Positions 50,408 to 59,175 of a stretch of DNA of 64,000 nucleotides are shown piece after piece. Origin of the DNA: Nocardia amamiensis (lineage in GTDB: Bacteria > Actinomycetota > Actinomycetes > Mycobacteriales > Mycobacteriaceae); assembly GCF_015477605.1 (NCBI RefSeq), contig NZ_JADLQX010000003.1:350693-414692 (forward strand), given 5' to 3'. Made by a program: the position numbers and the translations under genes. The notes beneath the pieces are model-generated. The model had not been told where the DNA came from, ran no database searches, and was given only the letters and a program-made list of their open reading frames with translations. Every line of letters starts with the position of its first letter. Positions within the stretch are counted from its first letter, which is position 1.

Positions 50408-52933
50408 TCATTTCCCCTGCGTGGCGACCGGGACTTCGGGCAGTCCCAGCAGAACGGGAACCTTCCGCTCACCCGATTCGTCGAAGGAAATCGTCGGATC
50501 GGCCTCTTCCGGGGCATTGACGAACGACACGAAGCGAGAGAGCTTCCCTTCGTCTTCCAGCACAGCGGCCCACTCGTCGCGGTAGCCCGCGACATGCTGA
50601 GCCATGGCTGCCTCGAGATCCTCGGCGATGCCCAGGCTGTCCTCGCAGATCACCTGCTTGAGGTAATCCAGGCCGCCTTCCAGCGCCTCCTGCCACGGCG
50701 CGGTGCGCTGCAAACGATCGGCGGTGCGGATGTAGAACATCAGGTACCGGTCGATGTACTTGATCAGCGTCTCGTCGTCGAGGTCGCCGGCCAGCAGCAC
50801 CGCGTGCTTCGGGGTGAGGCCGCCGTTGCCGCCGACGTAGAGGTTCCACCCGTGCTCGGTGGCGATCACGCCGACGTCCTTGCCGCGCGCCTCCGCGCAT
50901 TCGCGGGCGCAGCCGGACACGGCCAGCTTCAGCTTGTGCGGCGAGCGCAGGCCGCGGTAACGCTTCTCCAGCAGCACGGCCATGCCCACCGAATCCTGCT
51001 GACCGTAGCGGCACCAGGTGGAGCCGACGCAGCTCTTCACGGTGCGCAGCGACTTGCCGTACGCGTGACCGGACTCCATGCCCGCGTCGACCAGGCGCTT
51101 CCAGATCAGCGGCAGCTGTTCGACGCGCGCGCCGAACAGGTCGATGCGCTGGCCGCCGGTGACCTTCACGTACAGGCCGAATTCCTTGGCCACCTCACCG
51201 ATGGTGATCAGCTGCTCGGCGGTGACCTCGCCACCGGGCATCCGGGGCACCACCGAGTAGGTGCCGTTCTTCTGCAGGTTGGCCAGGAAGTGGTCGTTGG
51301 TGTCCTGCAGGGCGGCCTGCTCGCCGTCGAGGATGTGCTCGCTCGAGGTGGAGGCGAGGATGGACGCGACGGTCGGCTTGCAGATGTCGCAGCCGCTGCC
51401 CTTGCCGTACTTGGCGATCAGACCGGAGAAGGTGCGGATGCCGGTGACCTGGACGATCTGGAACAGCTCGGCGCGCGACTGCTCGAAGTGCTCGCACAGC
51501 GCCTTGGACATCTCGACGCCGGACTGCTCGAGCAGCTTCTTGAGCATAGGAACGCAACCGCCGCAGGAGGTTCCGGCGGTGGTGCACTTCTTGATCGCCG
51601 GGACGTCACAGGCGCCCTCGGCGATCGCCCCGCAGATCGCGCCCTTCGACACGTTGTTGCAGGAGCAGATCTGCGCATCGTCCGGCAGCGCGTCGGCGCC
51701 GAGTTCCGCGCCCGCGGGCGAGATCAGCGCGGCCGGTTCGGCGGGCAGCGGGCGGCCGACCAGCGGGCGCAGCGCCGCGTAGGCGGTGGCGTCGCCGACC
51801 AGGATGCCGCCGAGCAGGGTCTTCGCGTCGTCGGAGACGACGAGCTTGGCGTAGGTGCCCTTGGCCGCGTCGTGCAGCACGACCGACAGCGCGCCCTCGG
51901 TGACGCCGTGCGCGTCGCCGAAGCTGGCCACGTCGACGCCGAGCAGCTTGAGCTTGGTCGACATGTCCGCGCCGGGGAACTCGCCCGCCCCGCCGAGCAG
52001 CCGGTCGGCCACGATCTCGGCGGTGCTGTAGCCCGGCGCGACCAGGCCGTAGCACACACCTTCGACCGCGGCGCATTCGCCGATGGCCCAGATGTTCGGG
52101 TCGGAGGTCTGCAGGCCGAGGTCGGTGATGATGCCGCCGCGCGGACCGACCTCCAGGCCCGCGTCGCGGGCGATCTGGTCGCGCGGGCGGATACCGGCGG
52201 AGAACACGACCAGTCCGGCCTCGATGACCGACTCGTCCGACAGCGTGACCTGCACGCCCTGGTCGGTGGCCTCGATCGAGGAGGTGCCGACGCCGGTGTG
52301 CACGTGCAGGCCCAGGTCGGTGACCAGCCGCTCCAGGATGGCGCCGCCGCCCTCGTCGACCTGAGCGGGCATCAGCCGGGTGTTGTACTCGACCACATGC
52401 GGGGTCATCCCCAGCAGCCGCAGCGCGTTCGCGGCCTCCAGGCCGAGCAGACCGCCGCCGACGACCACACCGGCCGCGCCCGGCCCGGCCGCCTCGGCCG
52501 CGGCACGGATGCCATCCAGGTCCTCGATGGTCCGGTAGACGAAACACTCCGGGCGGTCGTGGCCGGGCACAGGCGGCACGAACGGGTAGGAGCCGGTGGC
52601 CAGCACGAGCGCGTCGTAGGCGAGGGTGTCGCCGGCCGACGTGGTGACCTTGCGCGCTTCCCGGTCGATCGACTCGGCGCGCTGCCCGAGCCGCAGCTCG
52701 ACCAGGTCGTCACCGGCGTACTCGTTGCCGGGCAGCGCGAGCGAGGATGCCTCCCAGCTGCCGACGTAGGACGAGAGGCCGACCCGGTCGTAGGCGGGCA
52801 GCTGCTCCTCGCTGAGGATGACCACCTGCCAGCGGCCTTCGGTGTCGCGCGAGCGCAACGCCTCGACGAACCGGTGCCCGACCATTCCGTGGCCGACGAC
52901 CACTGCGGTCTTGCGAGCGACTGTGGGGTTCAT
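50408..52933 (-). CDS. nirB: Assimilatory nitrite reductase large subunit (NADH, siroheme)
   Basis: An 841-residue multidomain flavoprotein. The FAD/NAD domains come first (VVVGHGMVGHRFVEAL, AYDRVGLSSYVG, VVVGGGLLGLEAANALRLLG). A BFD-like [2Fe-2S] module follows (ICSCNNVSKGAICG, TSCGGCVPMLKKLL), then a second cysteine pair in GSGCDICKP. The C-terminal sulfite-reductase-type half carries the [4Fe-4S]/siroheme ligands CVGSTWC and CARECAEARG. It reduces nitrite to ammonium by six electrons. ATG 52933 sits behind AGGAGGACC. The frame is open upstream, but only this start gives the family N-terminus. narK ends 29 bp upstream, so one operon. Confidence 0.95.
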   Translation of the reverse strand: MNPTVARKTAVVVGHGMVGHRFVEALRSRDTEGRWQVVILSEEQLPAYDRVGLSSYVGSWEASSLALPGNEYAGDDLVELRLGQRAESIDREARKVTTSAGDTLAYDALVLATGSYPFVPPVPGHDRPECFVYRTIEDLDGIRAAAEAAGPGAAGVVVGGGLLGLEAANALRLLGMTPHVVEYNTRLMPAQVDEGGGAILERLVTDLGLHVHTGVGTSSIEATDQGVQVTLSDESVIEAGLVVFSAGIRPRDQIARDAGLEVGPRGGIITDLGLQTSDPNIWAIGECAAVEGVCYGLVAPGYSTAEIVADRLLGGAGEFPGADMSTKLKLLGVDVASFGDAHGVTEGALSVVLHDAAKGTYAKLVVSDDAKTLLGGILVGDATAYAALRPLVGRPLPAEPAALISPAGAELGADALPDDAQICSCNNVSKGAICGAIAEGACDVPAIKKCTTAGTSCGGCVPMLKKLLEQSGVEMSKALCEHFEQSRAELFQIVQVTGIRTFSGLIAKYGKGSGCDICKPTVASILASTSSEHILDGEQAALQDTNDHFLANLQKNGTYSVVPRMPGGEVTAEQLITIGEVAKEFGLYVKVTGGQRIDLFGARVEQLPLIWKRLVDAGMESGHAYGKSLRTVKSCVGSTWCRYGQQDSVGMAVLLEKRYRGLRSPHKLKLAVSGCARECAEARGKDVGVIATEHGWNLYVGGNGGLTPKHAVLLAGDLDDETLIKYIDRYLMFYIRTADRLQRTAPWQEALEGGLDYLKQVICEDSLGIAEDLEAAMAQHVAGYRDEWAAVLEDEGKLSRFVSFVNAPEEADPTISFDESGERKVPVLLGLPEVPVATQGK

Positions 52934-52962
52934 CTGTTGGTCCTCCTGGACTGGATCTGGTG

Positions 52963-54474
52963 TCAGGCGCGGGCCGACGAGCTGGTGGACTGGGACGGGG
53001 CGCTCTGGGAGCGGCTGGCTTCGGCTTCGAGCACGAACGACTCGGCTTCCACCACGACATCGGAATCGGCGGCGACCCGGGCTGCGGGGCGGCGCAGGAA
53101 TACTGCCCAGACCACCAGCGCGCAGACCACGTAGAAGGCCATGAACACCCAGAACGCGGTGGTCGCCGACTTGGTCGAGGCGTAGGAGGAGCGCAGCACC
53201 AGGTTGATGCCCACGCCGCCGAGCCCGCCGATGGCGCCGACGAAACCGATGAGCGCTCCGGAGGTGTTCTGCGACCACGCGGCCCGCGCGTCGGGGGTGG
53301 CGTCGAGGCTCTTGGACTTCGCCTCGAAGACCGACGGGATGATTTTGGTGACCGATCCGTTGCCGATACCCGACAGCACGAACAGTGCGATGAAGCCGAC
53401 GACCAGCGCGGTCATCACCGCACCGGTGGCCACGCCGTTGTTGCGGTCTGCCATCGTGCTGGCCACCGCCACCAGCACCGCGGCGCCCATCATCGCGCCG
53501 AACACGTACAGCGTGACCCGGCTACCGCCGATGCGGTCGGCCCACTTGCCGCCGTAGGGTCGGGCCAGCGAGCCGAGCAAGGGACCGATGAACGCGATCT
53601 GCGCGGCGTGCAGGGTGGCCTGCACGGCGCTGTCGCCACCGGCCTTGAAGCTGATCTGCAGGATCTGGCCGAAGGCGAAGCTGTAGCCGATGAACGAGCC
53701 GAACGTGCCGATGTAGAGGAACGCGATCGCCCAGGACTGTGGCACCTTCAGGGCGGTGATCATGTAGGACAGGTCGGCCTTCTGGTTCGGCAGGTTGTCC
53801 ATGTACAGCGCCGCGCCGAGCCCGGCGATCACGACGAACACCAGGTAGATCGCGCAGATCAGCGACGCGTAGCTGTTGCCGAGAGTGGCGATCACCAGCA
53901 GGCCGATCAGCTGGATTACCGGAACGCCGATATTGCCCCCACCCGCGTTCAGGCCCAGCGCCCAGCCTTTCAACCGCTGCGGGTAGAAGGCGTTGATGTT
54001 GGTCATCGAAGAGGCGAAGTTGCCGCCGCCGAAGCCCGCGAACGCGGCGATCACCAGGAACGTCGTGTAGGACGTGCCGGGCTGGTTGATGAAGTACAGC
54101 GTGAGCAGCGTCGGAATGAGCAGCAGGGCCGCGCTGAACACGGTCCAGTTGCGCCCGCCGAAGCGCGCGGTCGCGACGGTGTAGGGGATCCGCAGGATCG
54201 CGCCCACCAGCGTCGGAACCGCGACCAGGAAGAACTTGCCCGCGGGATCGATGCCGAACTTGTCGGTGGGCATGAACAGCACCATCACCGACCAGATCGA
54301 CCAGACCGAGAATCCGACGTGCTCGGCGACGACCGACCAGATCAGGTTGCGCTTGGCGACGTTCTTGCCGCCCGCTTCCCAGGCCGCGACATCCTCGGCA
54401 TCCCAATGCTCGATCTGCGGCCTGCGGATCTTCGTCCATAGCGCTTCCGAACGGTTACGCGTCAGCGTGCTCAA
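52963..54474 (-). CDS. narK: NarK-family nitrate/nitrite transporter (operon-linked)
   Basis: A 503-residue MFS protein with 12 predicted helices. Nitrate signature motifs are present: AGFGGGNFASSMTNINAFYP and SGIGNGSVTKIIPSVF. The N-terminus has KIRRPQIEHWDAEDVAAWEAG, typical of actinobacterial NarK. TTG 54474 lies 5 bp after GGGAGG and gives the normal length; an ATG at 54549 is in frame but lacks a site. It is the first gene of the narK-nirB-nirD operon, and a GlnR-like double box lies about 130 bp upstream. Confidence 0.93.
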   Translation of the reverse strand: MSTLTRNRSEALWTKIRRPQIEHWDAEDVAAWEAGGKNVAKRNLIWSVVAEHVGFSVWSIWSVMVLFMPTDKFGIDPAGKFFLVAVPTLVGAILRIPYTVATARFGGRNWTVFSAALLLIPTLLTLYFINQPGTSYTTFLVIAAFAGFGGGNFASSMTNINAFYPQRLKGWALGLNAGGGNIGVPVIQLIGLLVIATLGNSYASLICAIYLVFVVIAGLGAALYMDNLPNQKADLSYMITALKVPQSWAIAFLYIGTFGSFIGYSFAFGQILQISFKAGGDSAVQATLHAAQIAFIGPLLGSLARPYGGKWADRIGGSRVTLYVFGAMMGAAVLVAVASTMADRNNGVATGAVMTALVVGFIALFVLSGIGNGSVTKIIPSVFEAKSKSLDATPDARAAWSQNTSGALIGFVGAIGGLGGVGINLVLRSSYASTKSATTAFWVFMAFYVVCALVVWAVFLRRPAARVAADSDVVVEAESFVLEAEASRSQSAPSQSTSSSARA

Positions 54475-54600
54475 CAGGGCCTCCCAAAGTCGGTTGGCCC
54501 CACGGTAGGAAATGGGTATTGCCGAAATGCTGCGCGAAATGACCGTCAAATCAACGGTTGCTCACGATTACCGGCGACGCCGGGTGAGTTCCGGGTAATT

Positions 54601-54637
54601 GTTTCGAGCATGTGACACGGCGGTTTCCGCGCGTGAC
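54601..54637 (-). promoter_or_regulatory. GlnR-type double box upstream of narK-nirBD
   Basis: On the minus strand the order is GTCAC, 5 nt, GAAAC, 6 nt, GTCAC, 6 nt, GAAAC (plus-strand half-sites at 54633, 54623, 54612 and 54601). The distal-to-gene pair has a 5-nt spacer; the proximal pair GTCAC-ATGCTC-GAAAC matches the actinobacterial GlnR consensus GTnAC-n6-GaAAC exactly. GlnR controls nirBD and nitrate uptake in related bacteria. Confidence 0.78.
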
Positions 54638-54772
54638 AAAGCGGCCGATCTCGAATGGGATCGCCCGTGAGGTGTGATGCGCGCTACCCGCCGCATGCGT
54701 CGCCCACATCCTTACTCGGTTCGCACAGCCACGCAACCGGAGTTGTGAGATTCGGCGAAATAGGCGGGAGGC

Positions 54773-56020
54773 TCAGCTCCAGGTGTCTTCGAGCATGCGC
54801 GGTTTGCAGGCTTGCCAGGCGCCGGTCAGCAGCACGAGCACGGCGGCGCCGAGCATCGCGAACGGAGCGAGCCACCCGCTGGTCGCCGTGTGCAGTATGC
54901 CGAACAGCAGCGGCCCCGCACAGGCCACCGCGTATCCGACGCCTTGGGTGAAGCCGGACAGCGCGGCCGACCCGCCCGGTGTGCGGGTGCGCAGGTTGAT
55001 CAGCGTCAGTGCCATCGGGAAGGTGCTCGGTCCGAGGCCGAGCAGCACAACCCAGAGGATCGGCGCGGCCATCGGCGCGGCCAGCAGTCCGGCGAACGCG
55101 ATGAAGAACAGCACCGCGCAGCCGGCCACCACGGGGAAGGGATTGCGGAACCGGGCGACCACGGTGGGCGCGGTCAGCGCGGCGACCACGCCCACCCCGG
55201 CGAACAGCCCCAGCATCGCGCCGCCGTACCCGGCGCTCGCCCCCGCCTCGCGCAGAACTTTGGGCAGCCAGGTGAACATGGAGTAGGTGATCAGCGAGGT
55301 CATGCCGAACATGCCCGCCATGCCCCAGGCGATCGGCGAACGCCACACGCGTCCGGCACGCGGCGCCTGCTCCGGTGCGGCCGTCCGGTCCACGTTGTCA
55401 CGTCCGCGCAGCACCAGCAGCCACGGCACGGCCGCCGCGAAGCCGAGCACGGCCCACACCCCGAGCGAGATACGCCATCCGTGCGCCTCGGCGACCGGCA
55501 CCGCGGTGAACGCGGGCACGACGGTGCCTAGCTGCACCATGACGATATACAGCGAGCTGATCACCGCGAGGCGATCCGGGAAATACCGCTTCACCAGCGG
55601 CGGGATCACCACGTTGCCGATGCCCATGCCCGCGAGCGCGAGGGCGGAGAAGATCAGCAGCTCCACCGTGCCCGACATGAGCACCCGGATCAGCATGCCG
55701 GTGCCCGCCATCAGCATGGCGGTCAGCGCGGTGCGCTCCAGTCCGAGCCGGGTGGCCAGGATCGGGGTGAGCAGTCCGGACAGCGCGAACATGGCGGTCG
55801 GGATCATGCCGAAAACACCGACAATGGCGGGTCCGTAACCGATTTCGGCGCCGATCTGGTCGGCAAGCGGGCTGAACGCGGTGACGGCGACCCGCAGGGT
55901 GAGCGCGGACATCACGATCGCGGCCAGTACCAGCAGGCGACCCTCGGTCAGTGCGCGTCGACGACGCTCGATCAGGACGGATTCCCGACGAGTCACGATT
56001 TCCGGAAGGGTCGCAGTCAC
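54773..56020 (-). CDS. MFS transporter, CynX/NimT-like
   Basis: A 415-residue MFS carrier with 12 hydrophobic segments: LAAIVMSALTLRVAVTAFSP (the LR-rich first helix typical of CynX/NimT), LGLERTALTAMLMAGTG, GIGNVVIPPLVKRYFPDRLA, and TFPMALTLINLRTRTPGGSA. CynX-type members move cyanate or 2-nitroimidazole-like compounds; the substrate here is not known. GTG 56020 is preferred to ATG 56056 because the latter would cover the operator-like repeat. It is divergent from the FadR-type regulator and lies between the two narK genes. Confidence 0.88.
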   Translation of the reverse strand: MTATLPEIVTRRESVLIERRRRALTEGRLLVLAAIVMSALTLRVAVTAFSPLADQIGAEIGYGPAIVGVFGMIPTAMFALSGLLTPILATRLGLERTALTAMLMAGTGMLIRVLMSGTVELLIFSALALAGMGIGNVVIPPLVKRYFPDRLAVISSLYIVMVQLGTVVPAFTAVPVAEAHGWRISLGVWAVLGFAAAVPWLLVLRGRDNVDRTAAPEQAPRAGRVWRSPIAWGMAGMFGMTSLITYSMFTWLPKVLREAGASAGYGGAMLGLFAGVGVVAALTAPTVVARFRNPFPVVAGCAVLFFIAFAGLLAAPMAAPILWVVLLGLGPSTFPMALTLINLRTRTPGGSAALSGFTQGVGYAVACAGPLLFGILHTATSGWLAPFAMLGAAVLVLLTGAWQACKPRMLEDTWS

Positions 56021-56027
56021 CGAGAAA

Positions 56028-56048
56028 TCATAGGATGACCGGATGATA
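56028..56048. promoter_or_regulatory. Candidate operator between the MFS gene and its FadR-type regulator
   Basis: ATCAT and ATGAT form an inverted pair 11 bp apart, enclosing two GGATGA copies. The element lies 8 bp from the MFS start and 37 bp from the regulator start, a likely joint control site. Confidence 0.4.
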
Positions 56049-56085
56049 AGCGGCAACGATTTGTGATGGGCGGTACTCTGTCGAG

Positions 56086-56757
56086 GTGCAACCCGTCCGG
56101 CGCACCAGCCTCATCGCCCAGGTCACCGAACAGCTTCGGGCCGAAATCCGTTCCGGCCGTTGGCCGATCGGCTCACGCATTCCGACCGAGCCGGAGCTCA
56201 CCGAGCTCACCGGCACCGGCCGGAATACCGTGCGCGAGGCCGTCCAGGCCCTCGTGCACGCGGGCATGCTGGAACGTCGCCAGGGCTCGGGCACCTATGT
56301 GATCGCGGCTTCCGACCTCGGCGGCGCCTTGGGCAAGTACTTCGCCGACGCCGAGGAGCGCGACATCCTCGAGCTGCGCCTCGCACTGGACACCACCGCC
56401 GCCGCACTGGCGGCCCGCCGCCGCGACGACACCGACATCACGAACCTGCTGCGCCTGCTCGCCGAGCGCGACAAGGAATGGGACGAAGACCAGGCCGCCG
56501 CGATCGAGGCGGACGTGCAACTACACCGCGCGATCGTGGTCGCCAGCCACAACGCGGTGTACCTCGAGTTCTACGACTCGCTGCTGCCGATCATCGAACA
56601 GGTCATCCGGGCGCGGACCGCGAAGTCCGACGACTCCTATCCGGAGGAGCACGCGGCCCTGGTGCACGCGGTGATCGACGGCGATCCCGAGCGGGCCGCC
56701 GCGGCGACACAATGCTTCCTCAATTCCCTCATTGCCGAATATCCGGACGCGCGATAA
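56086..56757 (+). CDS. FadR-subfamily GntR transcriptional regulator
   Basis: A 223-residue regulator. The winged helix spans residues 5-70 (QVTEQLRAEIRSGRWPIGSR, IPTEPELTELTGTGRNTVRE, QGSGTYV). The FCD ligand domain (about 85-215) has LELRLALDTTAAALAARR, DVQLHRAIVVASHN and EEHAALVHAVIDGDPERAAA, with the Asp/His metal-ligand pattern. The GTG start is read divergently from the MFS gene, which it probably controls. The second narK starts 200 bp downstream. Confidence 0.92.
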   Translation: MQPVRRTSLIAQVTEQLRAEIRSGRWPIGSRIPTEPELTELTGTGRNTVREAVQALVHAGMLERRQGSGTYVIAASDLGGALGKYFADAEERDILELRLALDTTAAALAARRRDDTDITNLLRLLAERDKEWDEDQAAAIEADVQLHRAIVVASHNAVYLEFYDSLLPIIEQVIRARTAKSDDSYPEEHAALVHAVIDGDPERAAAATQCFLNSLIAEYPDAR

Positions 56758-56773
56758 ACGCAAGACCAGCGAG

Positions 56774-56789
56774 GTAACCAAGTGGTCAC
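56774..56789 (+). promoter_or_regulatory. GlnR-like half-site pair upstream of the second narK
   Basis: GTAAC-n6-GTCAC (56774-56778 and 56785-56789), 11 bp between half-site starts, about 170 bp before the narK start. The second half departs from the GaAAC form, so this is a weaker match than the box at 54601. The sequence is also a near palindrome (GGTAACC/GGTCACC), so a different regulator is possible. Confidence 0.4.
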
Positions 56790-56957
56790 CATCGGCATCC
56801 GGCCAATGTGAGTCGGAATTGCCGGGAATGTCATGGAAAGCCACGGGGACGCAACAACCGGCTTTTACCTTTGTCTCGACCGTAGCTAGGCACTCGACAG
56901 CCGCCGGCGGCAAAGCGCCGCGATGAGGGCCGGTCGAGCCGAATCGAGAGGAAGCCG

Positions 56958-58439
56958 ATGACCGCCGTAGCAGCCACCGGCCAGCAGTCGCAGCCAACGA
57001 GTTTCGAACACCAGAAACGCGGACGCTGGATCGACCACTGGGATCCGGACAACGCGAAATTCTGGGAATCCGGCGGCGCGAAGACCGCTCGCAAGAATCT
57101 GATCTTCTCGGTGTTCGCCGAGAATCTCGGCTTCAGCGTCTGGGTCATCTGGGGCACCGTGGTAACCACCATGGGCCTGGCAGGCTTCGACTTCCTGGCC
57201 GGACTCGGCAAGGGCAACCCCACCGCGGTGAGCAACGCGCTGCTGCTGACCTCGACCCCGACTCTGGTCGGCGCCGCATTGCGGATTCCGTACACCTTCG
57301 CCATCCCCAAATTCGGCGGACGGGCGTTCACCGCGTTCAGTGCGGCCATGTTGTTGATCCCGACCCTCGGCCTGGCCTATTTCGTCAACCAGCCCGGCAC
57401 GCCCATGTGGGTCTTCCTGATCCTGGCCGCGCTGGCCGGTTTCGGCGGCGGCAACTTCTCCTCGTCGATGGCGAACATCTCGTTCTTCTTCCCCGAAGGC
57501 AAGAAGGGTGCGGCCCTGGGCATCAACGCCGCGGGCGGCAACCTCGGCGTCGCGCAGACCCAGCTCATCCTGCCGCTGCTGATCACCCTCGGCACCCACA
57601 TCATGGCGAAGGATCCCGGCGGCTACCGGTTCGGCATCACCCTGTCGGTGCTGGTCTGGATACCGTTCATCCTGGTCGCCACGTTCGGCGCGCTGCGCTA
57701 CATGGACAGCATCAGCACCGCGAAGTCCGACGGCAAGTCCTACAAGCTGGCCCTCACCAGCAGGCACACCTGGGTGATGTCGTTCCTCTACATCGGCACC
57801 TTCGGCTCGTTCATCGGGTTCTCCTTCGCCTTCCCCACCCTGATCAAGGCCAACTTCCCGGACCTGGCCAAGATCGGCTGGATCACCACGCTCGGTAACC
57901 TCGCCTTCCTGGGCGCGCTGGTCGGCTCGTTCAGCCGTCCGTTCGGCGGCTGGGTCTCCGACAAGGTCGGCGGCGCCAAGATCACCGTGTTCGTGTTCGG
58001 CACCATGTCGGCCGCGGTCGCGCTCATCATGGCCGCGCTGGAGATGAAGAGCTTCCCGCTGTACCTGACCGCGTTCCTGCTGCTGTTCGTGGCCACCGGC
58101 ATCGGCAACGGCTCCACCTACCGGATGATCCCGATGATCTTCAGCGCGCAGGCCAAGAAGTACGCCGCCGAACACGGCCTCGACATCACCGAATCCGTGG
58201 CTTCGGCCAAGCGCCAGGCCGGCGCCGCCATCGGCGTGATCGGCGCGATCGGTGCCTCCGGCGGCTACCTGCTCCAGCAGGCGCTGCGCCTGTCCAACAT
58301 CAACTTCGGCAGCATGGCGCCCGCCTTCTGGGCCTACGCCGCGACCTTCCTGGTCATGGCCGGCGTCACCTGGTGGTTCTACCTGCGGTCCTCGTTCGCC
58401 ATCCAGCGCGTCCCCTCGCTGGCGTACGCGAACGTGTAA
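56958..58439 (+). CDS. NarK-family nitrate/nitrite transporter (second copy)
   Basis: A 493-residue MFS carrier with 12 predicted helices and the motifs AGFGGGNFSSSMANISFFFP and TGIGNGSTYRMIPMIF. The N-terminal GRWIDHWDPDNAKFWESGG matches actinobacterial NarK proteins. It is a paralogue of the operon-linked NarK with different loop regions, so the two may differ in affinity or in nitrate uptake versus nitrite export. ATG 56958 has GAGAGGAAG upstream. It is a single-gene unit followed by a strong hairpin. Confidence 0.93.
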   Translation: MTAVAATGQQSQPTSFEHQKRGRWIDHWDPDNAKFWESGGAKTARKNLIFSVFAENLGFSVWVIWGTVVTTMGLAGFDFLAGLGKGNPTAVSNALLLTSTPTLVGAALRIPYTFAIPKFGGRAFTAFSAAMLLIPTLGLAYFVNQPGTPMWVFLILAALAGFGGGNFSSSMANISFFFPEGKKGAALGINAAGGNLGVAQTQLILPLLITLGTHIMAKDPGGYRFGITLSVLVWIPFILVATFGALRYMDSISTAKSDGKSYKLALTSRHTWVMSFLYIGTFGSFIGFSFAFPTLIKANFPDLAKIGWITTLGNLAFLGALVGSFSRPFGGWVSDKVGGAKITVFVFGTMSAAVALIMAALEMKSFPLYLTAFLLLFVATGIGNGSTYRMIPMIFSAQAKKYAAEHGLDITESVASAKRQAGAAIGVIGAIGASGGYLLQQALRLSNINFGSMAPAFWAYAATFLVMAGVTWWFYLRSSFAIQRVPSLAYANV

Positions 58440-58449
58440 CCGCCACAGC

Positions 58450-58479
58450 GTGTCCCGCGGTCCGGACCCCGCGGGACAC
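58450..58479 (+). terminator. Hairpin terminator after the second narK
   Basis: GTGTCCCGCGG (58450-58460) and CCGCGGGACAC (58469-58479) form a perfect 11-bp stem with an 8-nt loop, starting 10 bp after the stop codon. No T-tract. Confidence 0.8.
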
Positions 58480-58531
58480 GGGCGCGGCGGCCCGCCGTTC
58501 CCCTCCGGTGAGTCCTGCGCCCACGCATGAG

Positions 58532-58618
58532 ACCGAACGTCCGCCCAGTCGCCCGGGTGAAATCCCGGGTCCGGCAACGGGTCCCGGCCTGCACCGGGAC
58601 GACGGGCGGGCGTTCGGT
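58532..58618. other. Inverted-repeat element predicting a three-way RNA junction
   Basis: The outer arms ACCGAACGTCCGCCC (58532-58546) and GGGCGGGCGTTCGGT (58604-58618) form a 15-bp stem with one G-U pair. Inside are two complete hairpins: CCCGGG/CCCGGG (58552-58557 / 58564-58569) and GTCCCGG/CCGGGAC (58581-58587 / 58594-58600). No protein frame explains this. It could be a small structured RNA, a compound terminator or a repeat element. Confidence 0.6.
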
Positions 58619-58645
58619 TTCGTCGTGTGGAGGTCTGTCACGCAC

Positions 58646-58685
58646 CCGAACGTCAGCCCGCCGTCACCGGCAGGCTGACGTTCGG
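58646..58685. other. Second long hairpin sharing the CCGAACGTC arm
   Basis: CCGAACGTCAGCC (58646-58658) pairs perfectly with GGCTGACGTTCGG (58673-58685), and GCC/GGC extends the stem inward after one mismatch. The outer arm CCGAACGTC is the same as in the preceding three-stem element, so the two elements are related. Confidence 0.65.
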
Positions 58686-59175
58686 CATTTGGCACGCGGT
58701 TTACGCGCTGCCTTCGGTCCGGGAAGGCCGAGCCACCAGTTCGCCACCGAAATGCCGAGGCGAACAAGATCTTCCGACCTCTGACAGAGGCGGCGAGCAA
58801 CCGGTCGGCACAAGCCACCGCGAAACAGGCTCTGGTACCTCCTCCGCTCGAGTCGCCGGCCCAGGCACGGTTGGTTCCCGACACGACAGCTCATGTGTCT
58901 GTTGCGGAGCCGGCGACCGCTGCAGCCTGCGTCGACCGGCCTCCGGCGCGGCTGCTCGCCGGAGGCGCGCCGCCGCCGAAAACGCCGCTGCCGCAATTCC
59001 TGACAAGCCGTTCCCGGCGTCATCGTGCCGGCATCCAAAACGGACTAAAACGGATCGGAGACGCGTTGCCCAGCAACTGGTCCGGAGAGGTTAATGGAAA
59101 TAGCCGGGCCATTGAGCGAGTCGGGCACCCCCCGGTGCAGAGGAACAATCACCACGGCAACGAGGAGGCAGCGCC
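58686..59175. other. 490-bp region before the TIG-repeat gene, no supported gene
   Basis: Mixed composition. One plus-strand frame is open over 58871-59239 with an Ala/Pro-rich product but has no good start and runs out of frame across the TIG gene start. The last 130 bp are less GC-rich (TTAATGGAAATAG near 59091) and probably hold the promoter or leader of the TIG gene. Confidence 0.4.
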
